This document shows positions 32,549 through 42,693 of a stretch of DNA of 64,000 bases, in pieces. A model generated the notes under the pieces. The model was not told the DNA's origin. It worked only from the letters and a program-made list of their open reading frames with translations, and did not search any database. Source of the stretch: a bacterium (GTDB lineage Bacteria; Hinthialibacterota; Hinthialibacteria; OLB16); contig JAJVIK010000008.1 of NCBI GenBank assembly GCA_022072055.1, positions 205,980 through 269,979 of the forward strand, in the 5' to 3' direction. The number at the start of each line of letters is the position of its first letter. Positions within the stretch are counted from its first letter, which is position 1. The position numbers and the translations under genes are program-made.

Positions 32549-32700
32549 GGCTAACAATGATCAGTTGGACCCGCATAGGATGCGGGCTCCTTCGTTTCTG
32601 CCCAAATCAGCCGCCTTGGGAAATCCTACCAAGGGCGCGATAAACCTTTCTCTTTCAATGGATTGCCGTTTGCCGTTCCATTTATCTCGGCGTGTTATGC
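32549..32700 (-). repeat. attC-like site c (long form)
   Basis: On the minus strand it starts GCATAAC (R''), and ends 152 bases later with GTTAGCC (R', one mismatch to GTTRRRY but sharing GTTAG-C with sites a and b). Outer arms are complementary over about 26 bases with interruptions: GGCTAACAAT..GATCAGTTGGA and its mate TCCATTTATCTC..GTGTTATGC. Long attC sites with this arm pattern are typical of chromosomal integrons. It lies 25 bases after the stop of the SRPBCC gene and just before the ribosome site of the two-gene cassette. Confidence 0.6.
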
Positions 32701-32725
32701 GGTTCCGCATCATACCCATCTCTCG

Positions 32726-33169
32726 TCAATCCGGAATCTCCGGCTCGACAAGGAGCGCCAGCTGCGTGAGCGATTCCTGCCAGCCGAGACAGCATGCCTC
32801 GGGTGGGATCACATCCGGCAACCCTTCCTGCACGATGTTCAGCTCGGTCCCGCAGAACACCTTCTTCAGGGTGATCGTCGTTTGCATCTCCCCGGGCAGG
32901 TTCGGATCGTCGAACGTGTCCGTGTAGCGGATGCGTTCGTGTGGCAGGAGTTCGAGGTAGGCCCCGCCGAACGAGTGGCTCTTGCCGGTGGTGAAATTCG
33001 TGAATGACATCGTGTAGGAGCCGCCGACTTTGGGATCCAGGTGGTGAACCTTGCACGTGAATCCGTTCGGCGGCAGCCACTTGGCCTTCGCGTCCGCATC
33101 GAGGAACGCCCGGTAAACCTTCTCCGGCGACGCTTTCAACACGCGGTGAAACCGCACACTGTTTGGCAT
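32726..33169 (-). CDS. SRPBCC / AHSA1-family protein
   Basis: 147 residues from the ATG at 33169, placed ten bases after AAAGGA; nearby upstream ATGs lack spacing for a ribosome site. The START-like fold is seen in VRFHRVLKASPEKVYRAFLD, WLPPNGFTCKVHHLDPKVGG and YLELLPHERIRYTDTFDDPN, then GWQESLTQLALLVE as the C-terminal helix that covers the pocket. Such proteins bind hydrophobic ligands or act in stress responses; they are among the common cargo of integron cassettes. It would be the first cassette of the array in transcription order. Confidence 0.85.
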   Translation of the reverse strand: MPNSVRFHRVLKASPEKVYRAFLDADAKAKWLPPNGFTCKVHHLDPKVGGSYTMSFTNFTTGKSHSFGGAYLELLPHERIRYTDTFDDPNLPGEMQTTITLKKVFCGTELNIVQEGLPDVIPPEACCLGWQESLTQLALLVEPEIPD

Positions 33170-33479
33170 CGTTTGCATCCTTTCGCTCGGCACGGTCGAT
33201 CCGACTGATTCCAGCCGCCCACAGCCGATTTCTCTTGCTGGCCCTCCGGATAAACCCAATCAAACGTCTCGCTTCCAGATAATACACATAAATGAATCCT
33301 CCGCAACCTATTGATTCCACATGGCTTTTCACGACGGACAATGGGAGGGCGTGGAGAGCGCTTGGTAGCCCGCTTGGGTTGCCATTCCCCACTTCAAGAA
33401 ATAATGTCTCTTATCTCTCTGATAAACCACCACTTACCCTCACGGACAGCCGGAGCCGCCACTCTCCCCAAGAAACCCA

Positions 33480-33508
33480 TTGACTGGACCCCGGATTGGT
33501 CCTATATT
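33480..33508 (+). promoter_or_regulatory. recA promoter
   Basis: TTGACT (33480-33485), a spacer of exactly 17 bases and TATATT (33503-33508) lie 34 bases before the recA ATG. I see no Gram-negative (CTGT-N8-ACAG) or Gram-positive (GAAC-N4-GTTC) LexA box on it. The rest of the gap 33170-33479 shows nothing further. Confidence 0.7.
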
Positions 33509-33542
33509 CGTGACAATAAATGCACTCGGAGGCGCGACCATC

Positions 33543-34589
33543 ATGGCGGCGGGAGACAACGGCAAGCATTCGGCCATCGACTTGGCCATCACTCAAATCG
33601 AGCGGACCTACGGCAAAGGCTCGATCATGCGCCTGGGGGATTCCAGCATGGAGAAGGTCCCGGTCATCAGCACCGGCTCCATCTCGTTGGATTTCGCCCT
33701 CGGGATCGGCGGGATTCCACGCGGGCGTGTGATCGAAATCTTCGGCCCGGAATCCTCCGGCAAGACAACCCTGGCCCTGCATATCGTGGCCGAGGCTCAG
33801 AAGCTCGGCGGCCAGGCGGCGTTCATCGACGCCGAGCACGCCCTCGATGTCCACTACGCGCAACGTCTGGGCATCAACATCGATGATCTCCTGGTCTCCC
33901 AACCCGACACCGGCGAGCAGGCGCTGGACATCGCGGAGACCCTCATCCGCACCAACGCCATCGATGTGATCGTGGTGGACTCGGTGGCCGCGCTAGTCCC
34001 CAAGGCCGAGATCGATGGCGAAATGGGGGACGCGCACGTGGGCCTCCAGGCGCGCCTTATGTCCCAGGCCATGCGCAAGCTCACCGCGGTCCTCAACCGT
34101 TCGCGGACCATCGCGATCTTCATCAACCAGATCCGCGAGAAGATCGGGGTCATGTTCGGGAGTCCGGAGACCACTCCCGGCGGGCGCGCGCTCAAGTTCT
34201 ATTCGAGCATTCGTTTGGACATCCGCCGAGTGGCCAGCATCAAGGACAAGAACGACACGGTCGGCAACCGCGCCAAGGTGAAGGTGGTCAAGAACAAGAT
34301 GGCCCCGCCCTTCCGCGAGGCCGAGTTCGACATCATGTTCGGGGAGGGCATCTCCAAGATGGGCGACCTGATCGATCTCGGCTCGCTCCATAAGGTGATC
34401 GACAAGAGCGGAACCTGGTTCACTTTCGGGGACGACCGCCTGGGGCAGGGGCGCGAAAACGCCAAGCGCTACCTCCAGGAAAACCCGGATGTGGCGGACC
34501 GGATCGAGAAGGCGGTCCGCGCCACCCTCGGCATCGAGGGGAGCACGCCGATCCCGGCGGACGCGGACCTGGTCGAGGCGAAGGGGTAG
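33543..34589 (+). CDS. recA: RecA recombinase
   Basis: 348 residues, the usual RecA length. Walker A is GPESSGKT (68-75), Walker B is [17 protein letters not shown], loop L1 has [20 protein letters not shown] and loop L2 [20 protein letters not shown]; the C-terminal domain follows with an acidic end. RecA forms filaments on single-stranded DNA for homologous recombination and triggers LexA self-cleavage where LexA exists. The ATG at 33543 gives the normal N-terminus; the frame is open upstream because of the promoter region. Single-gene unit, converging with the dehydrogenase gene. Confidence 0.97.
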   Translation: MAAGDNGKHSAIDLAITQIERTYGKGSIMRLGDSSMEKVPVISTGSISLDFALGIGGIPRGRVIEIFGPESSGKTTLALHIVAEAQKLGGQAAFIDAEHALDVHYAQRLGINIDDLLVSQPDTGEQALDIAETLIRTNAIDVIVVDSVAALVPKAEIDGEMGDAHVGLQARLMSQAMRKLTAVLNRSRTIAIFINQIREKIGVMFGSPETTPGGRALKFYSSIRLDIRRVASIKDKNDTVGNRAKVKVVKNKMAPPFREAEFDIMFGEGISKMGDLIDLGSLHKVIDKSGTWFTFGDDRLGQGRENAKRYLQENPDVADRIEKAVRATLGIEGSTPIPADADLVEAKG

Positions 34590-34656
34590 GCTGGACTTGC
34601 GGCGAGCGCGCCCCTGCGAGGTGAGCGATATGCACGCGCGGAAGCGGCGCGCGCTT

Positions 34657-35712
34657 TCACCCCTCGCGCGGGGCGATCAGGACCTTGGCGAAAAAGGCGG
34701 AGCGGTCCCGCATCATGTTGAGCGCCGCGATGGCCCCCGAAAGCGGCGCCCGGTGGGTGATCAGGGGAAGTAGGGCGAGTTTCCTCTCGGCCATCGCCTG
34801 GAGCGAGTCACGCCAATCATCGCGCGCGCCCGACACGCTGTAGTCCGAATTCCAGGTTCCCACAATTCCAACCTCGCGGCGCATCAGCTGGGAAATCAAG
34901 GCTTGCGGGAGAGTCACATCCGCCGAGGGGTTGCCTAGCAGCACCACCCGCCCACCTCGCTTTGCGGATCCGAGCGCCGCAAGCAGGGTGGGGGGACAGC
35001 CCGCCGCTTCCACGCAAACCTCCGCGCCCTCTCCGCCGGTCTGAGCGGAGACCTCCGCGACGGGATCGATGGTCCTTGAGTCAAATGCTTGCTCAAACCC
35101 GAACGACCGAGCCATCTCGACCTTTTCGGGAACAATGTCGAACAGCAGAATTCGCGAAGCCCCGAGGATGCGCGCCCACTGCGCCACCAGAAGGCCGATC
35201 GGACCGGCCCCGAAGATGGCGACAGTCTCTCCGAACGAACAACCCCCTGCGCGCCGAAGGGCATGCAGGGCCACGGAAGCCGGCTCGGTCATCGCGGCCT
35301 CCTCGAGACTGACCCCCTCGGGGACCCGTAACAGGTTCCGCCGCGGCGCGACCACATATTCCGCGAAAGCCCCATCCCGACGGGATCCGAGGTAGTCGTA
35401 GTCTTGACACTGGACATACTTCCCTTGCTCGCAGGCGGGGCACTTTCCGCACCACAGCAAGGGGAAGACCGCGACCGGCTCCCCCACCTGAAGGTCGAAG
35501 ACCCCTTCGCCGCACGCTTCGACTGTCCCCGCGAACTCGTGCCCGCAGACAGTCGGAAAGCGATAGGTTCCCTTCTCGTGGATGCGCGGGATGTCCGAGC
35601 CGCAGACCCCGCAGAATCCGACCCGCACCAGGACCTCGCCCGCGCCGGGGTTCGGCATGGGCAACTCCTCCAGGCGCAAATCCCCGACCTTGTGAAGCAC
35701 CAAAGCCCGCAT
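34657..35712 (-). CDS. Zinc-dependent medium-chain dehydrogenase (galactitol-1-phosphate dehydrogenase-like)
   Basis: 351 residues with the zinc-dependent MDR pattern. The catalytic zinc ligands are in GVCGSD and CGHEFAGTVEACG; the structural zinc loop is LWCGKCPACEQGKYVQCQDY with four Cys; the NAD-binding motif is VAIFGAGPIGLLVAQ, followed by an acidic end of strand 2 (LLFDIV) pointing to NAD. Sequence style (YLGSRRDGAFAEYVVAP) is closest to polyol or sugar-phosphate dehydrogenases such as GatD and sorbitol dehydrogenase. Substrate unproven. No PTS or polyol operon genes are adjacent. Confidence 0.85.
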   Translation of the reverse strand: MRALVLHKVGDLRLEELPMPNPGAGEVLVRVGFCGVCGSDIPRIHEKGTYRFPTVCGHEFAGTVEACGEGVFDLQVGEPVAVFPLLWCGKCPACEQGKYVQCQDYDYLGSRRDGAFAEYVVAPRRNLLRVPEGVSLEEAAMTEPASVALHALRRAGGCSFGETVAIFGAGPIGLLVAQWARILGASRILLFDIVPEKVEMARSFGFEQAFDSRTIDPVAEVSAQTGGEGAEVCVEAAGCPPTLLAALGSAKRGGRVVLLGNPSADVTLPQALISQLMRREVGIVGTWNSDYSVSGARDDWRDSLQAMAERKLALLPLITHRAPLSGAIAALNMMRDRSAFFAKVLIAPREG

Positions 35713-35811
35713 CCGATTCTCCTTATGGCGCGCGCGCCCTCCGAGGATCGGGAACGACGCCGCTCACGCGCCTCGATTGTCCCCGGCGCGCATTCCGAGT
35801 AAGTTCAGCGC

Positions 35812-36876
35812 ATGCGGATTTTCTTCTATACCAAGTACGACCGCCAGGGGGCCAGCAGCCGCTATCGAACCTACCAGTACCAGGAACACTTCGAGCGGGA
35901 AGGATTCATCACCCACTGTCACCCGCTGTTTTCCCGCGAGTACCTCCGCGACCGTTACTCGCGAGGGAGGATGGCGACCGGGTTTATCGACCTTTACAAG
36001 CGTCGAATCGAGGACATGAAGCATGTTTCGGACGCCGACCTTGCGGTGGTGGAGAAGGAGTTTTTGCCTTACCTCCCGGCCCTGCTCGAACGCAAGGCGT
36101 TCCGTGAAGGCAAACGCATTCTGCTGGATTATGATGATGCGGTCTTCGAGAACTACCGACGGAGCCGGAATCCGACGACACGCCTGCTGCTGCGAAACAA
36201 GATCCCCAAGCTCCTGGAGTGGGCCGATGGCGTCACCTGCGGGAGCGCGTATCTCGCGAGCTACGCGCGGGAGCGCGCTCGCCGAGTGTGGTTGGTCCCC
36301 ACGGTCGTGGACACCACCAGGTATCTTCCACACGATCATGAACACGAGGGATTGATTTCCATCGGATGGATCGGGACCCCCTGGTCGGCGCGTTACCTCC
36401 CGGTGGTCCGGCGCGCGGTGGAGCGCGTTGCCCGCGAGGTCCCGATTCGTTTGGTTGTCATCGGCGCCCAAGCGCCCGCATGGGAGGGAGTCCAGTCCCA
36501 ATCTCATGCCTGGTCGGAGGAGAAGGAGGCGGAGTGGATCCGCTGGCTGGACATCGGGATCATGCCGCTCGTGGACACCCCTTTCGAGCGGGGAAAATGC
36601 GGCCTCAAGCTGCTTCAGTACATGGCGGCGGGGGTGGTGCCCGTGGCCTCCGATGTGGGCGGCAATCGGGACATCATTCGAGGCGGAGTGGATGGATTCC
36701 TGTGCCGGACCGAGGAGGAATGGGTGGACAGCCTGCTTCTGCTCGCGCGCGACATCTCCATTCGCAGGCGCATGGCGGAGGAGGCGCTGGTGCGGGTGCG
36801 GCAGCATTTTTCGCTGGCCGCATGGGCCCCGCGGCTTGCCTCAATCTATCGGGAGGTCCTATCCGGAGAACGATGA
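35812..36876 (+). CDS. Glycosyltransferase family 4-like protein
   Basis: 354 residues with the two Rossmann lobes of GT-B enzymes. It starts MRIFFYTKYDRQGASSRYRT, has the acceptor-side LLDYDDAVFENYRRSR and the C-lobe motifs GWIGTPWSARYLP and DIGIMPLVDTPFERGKCGLK (the E-x7-E/G-K-C-G-x-K donor region), then YMAAGVVPVASDVGGNRDII. This arrangement is typical of GT4 enzymes that build surface polysaccharides. It leads a run with a phosphatase, a GT2 enzyme and an ATPase. The stop is followed after 19 bases by the phosphatase ATG. Confidence 0.85.
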   Translation: MRIFFYTKYDRQGASSRYRTYQYQEHFEREGFITHCHPLFSREYLRDRYSRGRMATGFIDLYKRRIEDMKHVSDADLAVVEKEFLPYLPALLERKAFREGKRILLDYDDAVFENYRRSRNPTTRLLLRNKIPKLLEWADGVTCGSAYLASYARERARRVWLVPTVVDTTRYLPHDHEHEGLISIGWIGTPWSARYLPVVRRAVERVAREVPIRLVVIGAQAPAWEGVQSQSHAWSEEKEAEWIRWLDIGIMPLVDTPFERGKCGLKLLQYMAAGVVPVASDVGGNRDIIRGGVDGFLCRTEEEWVDSLLLLARDISIRRRMAEEALVRVRQHFSLAAWAPRLASIYREVLSGER

Positions 36877-36895
36877 AGGGGGCTATCGGACCGGG

Positions 36896-38137
36896 ATGAA
36901 CCACTCTCGCGATCACTGGCGCGGGCGATCGATCTGGACAGTCACGCTCCACCAGATTGTCGCCTGCATGGTCTTCATCCCTTCAGGGTTGGTTTGCGCG
37001 CGGCCAATCAATCTCTACCTGACCTACCCGGACAATCCGTGCTCCACGATTACGGTCAACTGTCATACCTGGGAAGAGGCCGAGACACTGACTGTTCATT
37101 ACGACAAGGTTCCGCGCGGGGGCAATCCCGAAGCGTATGCCCAGCAGGTCAAGAGCCGGCGCAAGCAGATCGCCGGACTTCCGGATGGGCGTTGGATTCA
37201 CTGGGCGGACCTGCGCGACCTCGAACCGGGGACCGCTTACTATTTTATCGTGGGAGATGAGCGCGGGGGTTTTTCCCGCGAGAGGTCGTTTCGAACCGTT
37301 CCCTCGGGTGAGAGTCCGATACGGTTCATCACCGGAGGGGACATGGGCGTCAAGGAGTTGTGTGTCCAGCTCCTCCATTGGGCGGGGCGTCAGGACCCGC
37401 TGTTCGCGGTGATCGGGGGAGACATCGCCTACGCGGATGGGGATCTGGCCAGGGTGGATTGTTGGGACTCCTGGTTTCGGAACTGGGACCAGGAGATGCT
37501 CACCTCGGATGGCCGGATGGTCCCGATCGTGGCGGCGATCGGGAACCACGAGATCAACGAGCTCCCTTCCTCCGACCCGTTCGTTCGCGCGCCGTTCTTC
37601 ACCGGTTTCTTCTGGCAGCAACACGAGGGGACTTTTTTCTCGCGGCGTTTCGGAGAGTGTTTCTCCCTGATTGTCCTCGACACCGGCCACCTTGTTCCGC
37701 ATCACCAACAGGTTCCGTGGCTCGAGGAGGAGCTCCGGAAGTCCCAGGACCTCCCGGTCCGTTTGGCGGTTTATCATATGCCCCTGTATCCCAGCTCTCG
37801 GTCGTTCGAGGATCTGGGATCCGTGGAAGGGCGAAGGGTTTGGGCTCCCTTGTTTGAGAAGTATCGGCTCACCACCGCCTTCGAGAACCATGACCACTGT
37901 TTCAAGCGCTCGAAGCTCCTCAAGTCGGAGGCGATTGACCCGGAGGGAGTCCTGTACCTTGGAAACGGGTGTTTTGGGGTTGAGCCGAGAGAGGTGGGCC
38001 AGACCCGTCGCTGGTATGAAGAAAAGGCCCTGGCACAACCGCATTTCTGGATCGTGGATGTGGACCGCGGTCGGGTCAGCTGTCAGGCGATGAACCAGGA
38101 GGGAAAGGTCTTCGACCGCTATGTCCACCCTCAATGA
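36896..38137 (+). CDS. Exported purple-acid-phosphatase-like metallophosphoesterase
   Basis: 413 residues from the ATG at 36896; the frame is open far upstream only as a shadow of the GT4 gene. A signal peptide (IVACMVFIPSGLVCA) precedes a fibronectin-like N-terminal domain (VNCHTWEEAETLTVHYDKVP), as in purple acid phosphatases. The metal motifs follow in order: GGDMG, GGDIAYAD, AIGNHE, AVYHMP and ENHDHC; the last replaces the usual G-H-x-H by N-H-D-H. The family hydrolyses phosphomonoesters at acid pH with a Fe-Zn or Fe-Mn centre. Expected in the periplasm. Confidence 0.85.
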   Translation: MNHSRDHWRGRSIWTVTLHQIVACMVFIPSGLVCARPINLYLTYPDNPCSTITVNCHTWEEAETLTVHYDKVPRGGNPEAYAQQVKSRRKQIAGLPDGRWIHWADLRDLEPGTAYYFIVGDERGGFSRERSFRTVPSGESPIRFITGGDMGVKELCVQLLHWAGRQDPLFAVIGGDIAYADGDLARVDCWDSWFRNWDQEMLTSDGRMVPIVAAIGNHEINELPSSDPFVRAPFFTGFFWQQHEGTFFSRRFGECFSLIVLDTGHLVPHHQQVPWLEEELRKSQDLPVRLAVYHMPLYPSSRSFEDLGSVEGRRVWAPLFEKYRLTTAFENHDHCFKRSKLLKSEAIDPEGVLYLGNGCFGVEPREVGQTRRWYEEKALAQPHFWIVDVDRGRVSCQAMNQEGKVFDRYVHPQ

Positions 38138-38201
38138 GGGAACGGCAAGGCGATCCGGATAGGCTCATCCCGACCTGGGTTCATGCTAGGATGGTGAGGC
38201 C

Positions 38202-39203
38202 ATGCGGGGCCACGCCCGGATTTCCATCGTCATTCCCGTCTTCAACGGTTCCCGGACCTTGCGCCAGACCCTAGAAACGGCCCGCCGCCAACGGGATGGC
38301 GTGGAGATCATCGTGGTCGATGACGCCTCCACGGAGGACATTTCGCCCTTGGTCCAAGGGATGGGCGCGATCCATCATCGACTCCCGATCAACTTTGGGC
38401 CCGCGACCGCGCGGACCGAGGGGGCGAGAGTGGCCTCCGGGGAGATTGTTTTGTTCACCGATTCGGATGTATGGCTGCCCGACCAGCTGCTCTCGGCGCT
38501 GCAAAAGGTCTTTGCTGAGCGCGAATGTGAATGTGTGCAGGGGGTTTTCTCCAAGCAGTGCCCCCACACTAACTTCTTCTCCCAATACAAGAACCTCTAT
38601 AACCGTTTTGTCCTCAACCGCCTGCCGGATTGGATTGAGACCACCTACACAAGCCTCACCGCCGTGGACAAGGACTTCTTCTTCCGCTGCGGGGGATTCG
38701 ACCAGAACATTCGCTCGGCGAGCATCGAGGATCGCACCTTGGGGGAAAACATCATCCGCGCGGGGGGAAAGATCTTCCTTGACCGGACACTCGAGGTGGT
38801 CCACAACAAACGTCTCTCAGCCTCGGGTTTCTTCAGAAACCAGTTCAAGCGCAGCCGGGATCTCGCCAAGCTTCTACTTCGTCAGCGCGAGAGCGGTTAT
38901 CGCAAGGCCGGCGGGACCTTTGGAACCAACACGCGCGAGGCGATGCTGCGCCTGCCGGTGGCCCAATGCGTCCTCATTTCGGTTGCGCTCTCGCTCTGGA
39001 GCGGCTGGTTTCTTTCGCTCGGCCTGCTTTTCGGGATCTTATATGTTCGTCTTACCCGAGAATGGATCGGTTATCTCGCGCGCGAAAAGGGGCCGGCTTT
39101 CGGACTTCTCGGGTTGGGCGTGGACTTCCTGGATGCGCTTGTGAGCGGACTTGGAGTCGCGGCGGGGATCTTCGGCTACAAGGCGTTGGGGAAGAGGTAT
39201 TGA
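38202..39203 (+). CDS. Glycosyltransferase family 2 with C-terminal membrane helices
   Basis: 333 residues, GT-A fold: ISIVIPVFNGSRTLRQTLET, the nucleotide Asp motif IIVVDDAST, and the metal motif FTDSDVWL (D-S-D). The acceptor region ENIIRAGGKIFLDRTLEVVH and the basic helix FKRSRDLAKLLLRQRESG are typical. Two hydrophobic segments end the protein (VALSLWSGWFLSLGLLFGIL and LGVGVDFLDALVSGLGVAAG), so it is anchored to the inner membrane. It probably transfers a sugar onto a lipid carrier for a surface glycan. The next gene starts five bases on. Confidence 0.86.
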   Translation: MRGHARISIVIPVFNGSRTLRQTLETARRQRDGVEIIVVDDASTEDISPLVQGMGAIHHRLPINFGPATARTEGARVASGEIVLFTDSDVWLPDQLLSALQKVFAERECECVQGVFSKQCPHTNFFSQYKNLYNRFVLNRLPDWIETTYTSLTAVDKDFFFRCGGFDQNIRSASIEDRTLGENIIRAGGKIFLDRTLEVVHNKRLSASGFFRNQFKRSRDLAKLLLRQRESGYRKAGGTFGTNTREAMLRLPVAQCVLISVALSLWSGWFLSLGLLFGILYVRLTREWIGYLAREKGPAFGLLGLGVDFLDALVSGLGVAAGIFGYKALGKRY

Positions 39204-39208
39204 CCCTG

Positions 39209-39949
39209 ATGACTTGGGCCGCTCACGAAACATTCCTGCGTGAGATTGTGCTTCGCCGGGAGGCAGTCCTCTCCTTCAAGGAATACCCGTTCTGCCTGCC
39301 GGTTTTGCGTCACCTGGACTCCCTCCAACTGCATCCCGGAGTCACCTTCCTGGTGGGCGAGAACGGAACCGGAAAGTCCACCCTCTTGGAGTCCATCGCG
39401 GTGGCTTTCGGATTCAACCCGGAGGGTGGAAGCAAGAACTTCCATTTCGCCACCGAGGAGACCCACTCGCCGCTCTTCGATTATATCAAACTCCTGCGCG
39501 GGATCGCCCGACCCAGAACCGGCTTCTTCCTGCGGGCGGAGACCTTCTACAATTTGGCGACGTATCTGGATCGCGAGGTTCCGGATGTCCTGGACTCCTA
39601 CGGCGGAAAGTCGCTCCACCGTCAATCCCATGGCGAGTCTTTCATGTCCCTTGTTTTGCACCGGTTCGGCGGCGCGGGGCTTTATATCCTGGATGAACCC
39701 GAGGCGGCGCTCTCCCCCATGCGGCAGATGGCCTTTCTCGCGGCGATGCATGACCTGGTCAAGGCCGATTCCCAGTTCATCGTCGCCACCCACTCCCCGA
39801 TCATCCTCGCGTACCCGGACTCGTGGATCTATGTCCTCTCCGAGGAAGGGATTCGCCTGACACCCTATGAGGAGACCGAGCACTTCCGTGTCAGCCGGGA
39901 TTTTCTCCTCCGGCGCGAGCTGATGTTGAAGGAGCTCTTGGAGGACTGA
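39209..39949 (+). CDS. Predicted AAA/ABC-type ATPase (COG3910-like)
   Basis: 246 residues. Walker A is VGENGTGKSTLLE, the signature-like segment SHGESFMSL, Walker B LYILDEPEAALSP and the switch His is in FIVATHSPII. This single-domain soluble ATPase lacks a membrane part and belongs to a group seen next to glycan or toxin-antitoxin genes with unknown function. The ATG at 39209 is chosen over a TTG at 39200 because GGAAGAGG is well placed for it. It closes the run of surface-glycan genes and converges with nrfA. Confidence 0.82.
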   Translation: MTWAAHETFLREIVLRREAVLSFKEYPFCLPVLRHLDSLQLHPGVTFLVGENGTGKSTLLESIAVAFGFNPEGGSKNFHFATEETHSPLFDYIKLLRGIARPRTGFFLRAETFYNLATYLDREVPDVLDSYGGKSLHRQSHGESFMSLVLHRFGGAGLYILDEPEAALSPMRQMAFLAAMHDLVKADSQFIVATHSPIILAYPDSWIYVLSEEGIRLTPYEETEHFRVSRDFLLRRELMLKELLED

Positions 39950-39970
39950 GGCTCCCGTTGATCTCCGGCC

Positions 39971-41359
<1,389 letters not shown>

Positions 41360-41374
41360 GATTTGCCTCCAAGG

Positions 41375-41851
41375 TTAGTGCAGATGCCCGACGGACTGAT
41401 GGCATCGGATGCAGTCCAGGGTCTGGTTTCCATCGTGCCGCGCGTCGATGGCCAGGACGACATCGGCGTGACAGGCGCGGCAGGCCTGCTCGGTGATCGC
41501 ACGGTTGCGTGGGGTGATCCGAATCGGTTCGTGGAAAATGCCTGTGGTGAAGGCCAGTGAGTGGTGGTATCCGTTGAGCGCCTTGGTCATGTACTTTCCA
41601 AGGAAGTCGTGGGGGGTGTGGCAATCATTGCAGACCGCGACATGATGATGACTGGAGCGGGACCACGCGTCGAACTGCTCGTTCATCACATGGCAGTTCG
41701 CGCACGCGGCCGGATCGTTGGTGAGGTAGGAGGCGCCTTTGGCATAGACAAAGGTGAAGCCGCCGATCCCCGCCGCGGCGCCGAGCGCAAGCCCCATCAC
41801 AACGCTTGCCGCCGCGCGAATTCTCCTTGAAGAGGGTGTGGCAGGGGACAT
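41375..41851 (-). CDS. nrfH: Cytochrome c nitrite reductase, small membrane subunit
   Basis: 158 residues from the ATG at 41851, eight bases after GGGAG; an ATG at 41866 adds five residues. One membrane helix (AAASVVMGLALGAAAGIGGF) precedes four haem motifs, CANCH, CNDCH, CRACH and CIRCH, as in the NapC/NirT family NrfH. The first is followed by VMNEQFD, where the haem 1 Met ligand is expected. NrfH takes electrons from menaquinol and passes them to NrfA. nrfH before nrfA is the usual gene order. Confidence 0.92.
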   Translation of the reverse strand: MSPATPSSRRIRAAASVVMGLALGAAAGIGGFTFVYAKGASYLTNDPAACANCHVMNEQFDAWSRSSHHHVAVCNDCHTPHDFLGKYMTKALNGYHHSLAFTTGIFHEPIRITPRNRAITEQACRACHADVVLAIDARHDGNQTLDCIRCHQSVGHLH

Positions 41852-41964
41852 CCGCAATGCTCCCATCAGGGCGTCCTGGGGGCGCCAAGCGAGGCCCCCC
41901 TGGGGGCCCGCCGAGAATAGTAGGCGAAGGGTACCCGTCCGCGCGGTCATCGTCAACTTGTGGA

Positions 41965-42687
41965 TCAGCCCGATGAGAGCCGCGAGACCGGATTGTCCTC
42001 CAGATGGATGTTGTTCACCTGAAGCCAGTGCATCGGGTCCTGGTCGAGCGAGGCGGCGAAGGGGCGAGTCAGCCCCACCGCGATGATCGCGGGGACCCCC
42101 GCCGAGAGACGACCCGCGACCTGGTCAATCCGCTTGCGGTCCGGGGTGACATGATCCCCGCCGTACAGACGGATATCCGTCACCGAAAGATCCGCGGCCA
42201 GGTTTCCATCGCTCACCTGAAGCTGAACACGCGGGGGTTTTCCCGGCGCCTCGGCCACTCGCAGAGCCAGCCTCCCATTCGGCGCCAGGCATCCGAGCGA
42301 GCGACATCCCTTCCCGGCCTCAACCGCGAATTTTCGGATCCCCACGCGCTGAAGATCCTCCCCGAAGATCTCCCGAAAGGTGGACTTGGCGATCCGCTGA
42401 AGAGCCTTCCAGAAGAGCTCCGGGCGAACACGCTCGAGCCGCCGAACCCTCCTCGGGTCGAAGAGGTGATCCTCGCTCTCGGGCGCGGACGGACGAGGAG
42501 TGACTTCCCCAAGGTCCAGGAGAGCGCCGATCTCAAAGGGACCGCCATGGCATTCGAGCAGCCGGGTCTCCAGGCGCTGGTGGTTGGGAAGCACGGGGCG
42601 AACATGCGCCCCGTTGGACCAATCGATCCCCGCCGCGCAGAAGAATCCCGCCTGCATCCGCGTGAGATGATGGATGACTATCCGCAT
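41965..42687 (-). CDS. Dual OB-domain (DuOB-like) protein
   Basis: 240 residues. The opening (TRMQAGFFCAAGIDWSNGAH, VRPVLPNHQRLET) and the end (GVPAIIAVGLTRPFAASLDQ, MHWLQVNNIHLED) fit the dual OB-fold domain that is often encoded beside DUF488 proteins; the middle is longer and holds KSTFREIFGEDLQRVGIRKF. The gene starts six bases after a DUF488 gene. The role of this pairing is not established; OB folds suggest nucleic acid binding. Family assignment is by memory of motifs, without a database check. Confidence 0.6.
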   Translation of the reverse strand: MRIVIHHLTRMQAGFFCAAGIDWSNGAHVRPVLPNHQRLETRLLECHGGPFEIGALLDLGEVTPRPSAPESEDHLFDPRRVRRLERVRPELFWKALQRIAKSTFREIFGEDLQRVGIRKFAVEAGKGCRSLGCLAPNGRLALRVAEAPGKPPRVQLQVSDGNLAADLSVTDIRLYGGDHVTPDRKRIDQVAGRLSAGVPAIIAVGLTRPFAASLDQDPMHWLQVNNIHLEDNPVSRLSSG

Positions 42688-42693
42688 CGATCT

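Noticed and set aside
36873-36899. Eight-codon ATGA-overlapping ORF between the GT4 and phosphatase genes as a leader peptide
   Set aside because: It has no distinct composition, no hairpin follows, and it overlaps the proper start region only by chance.
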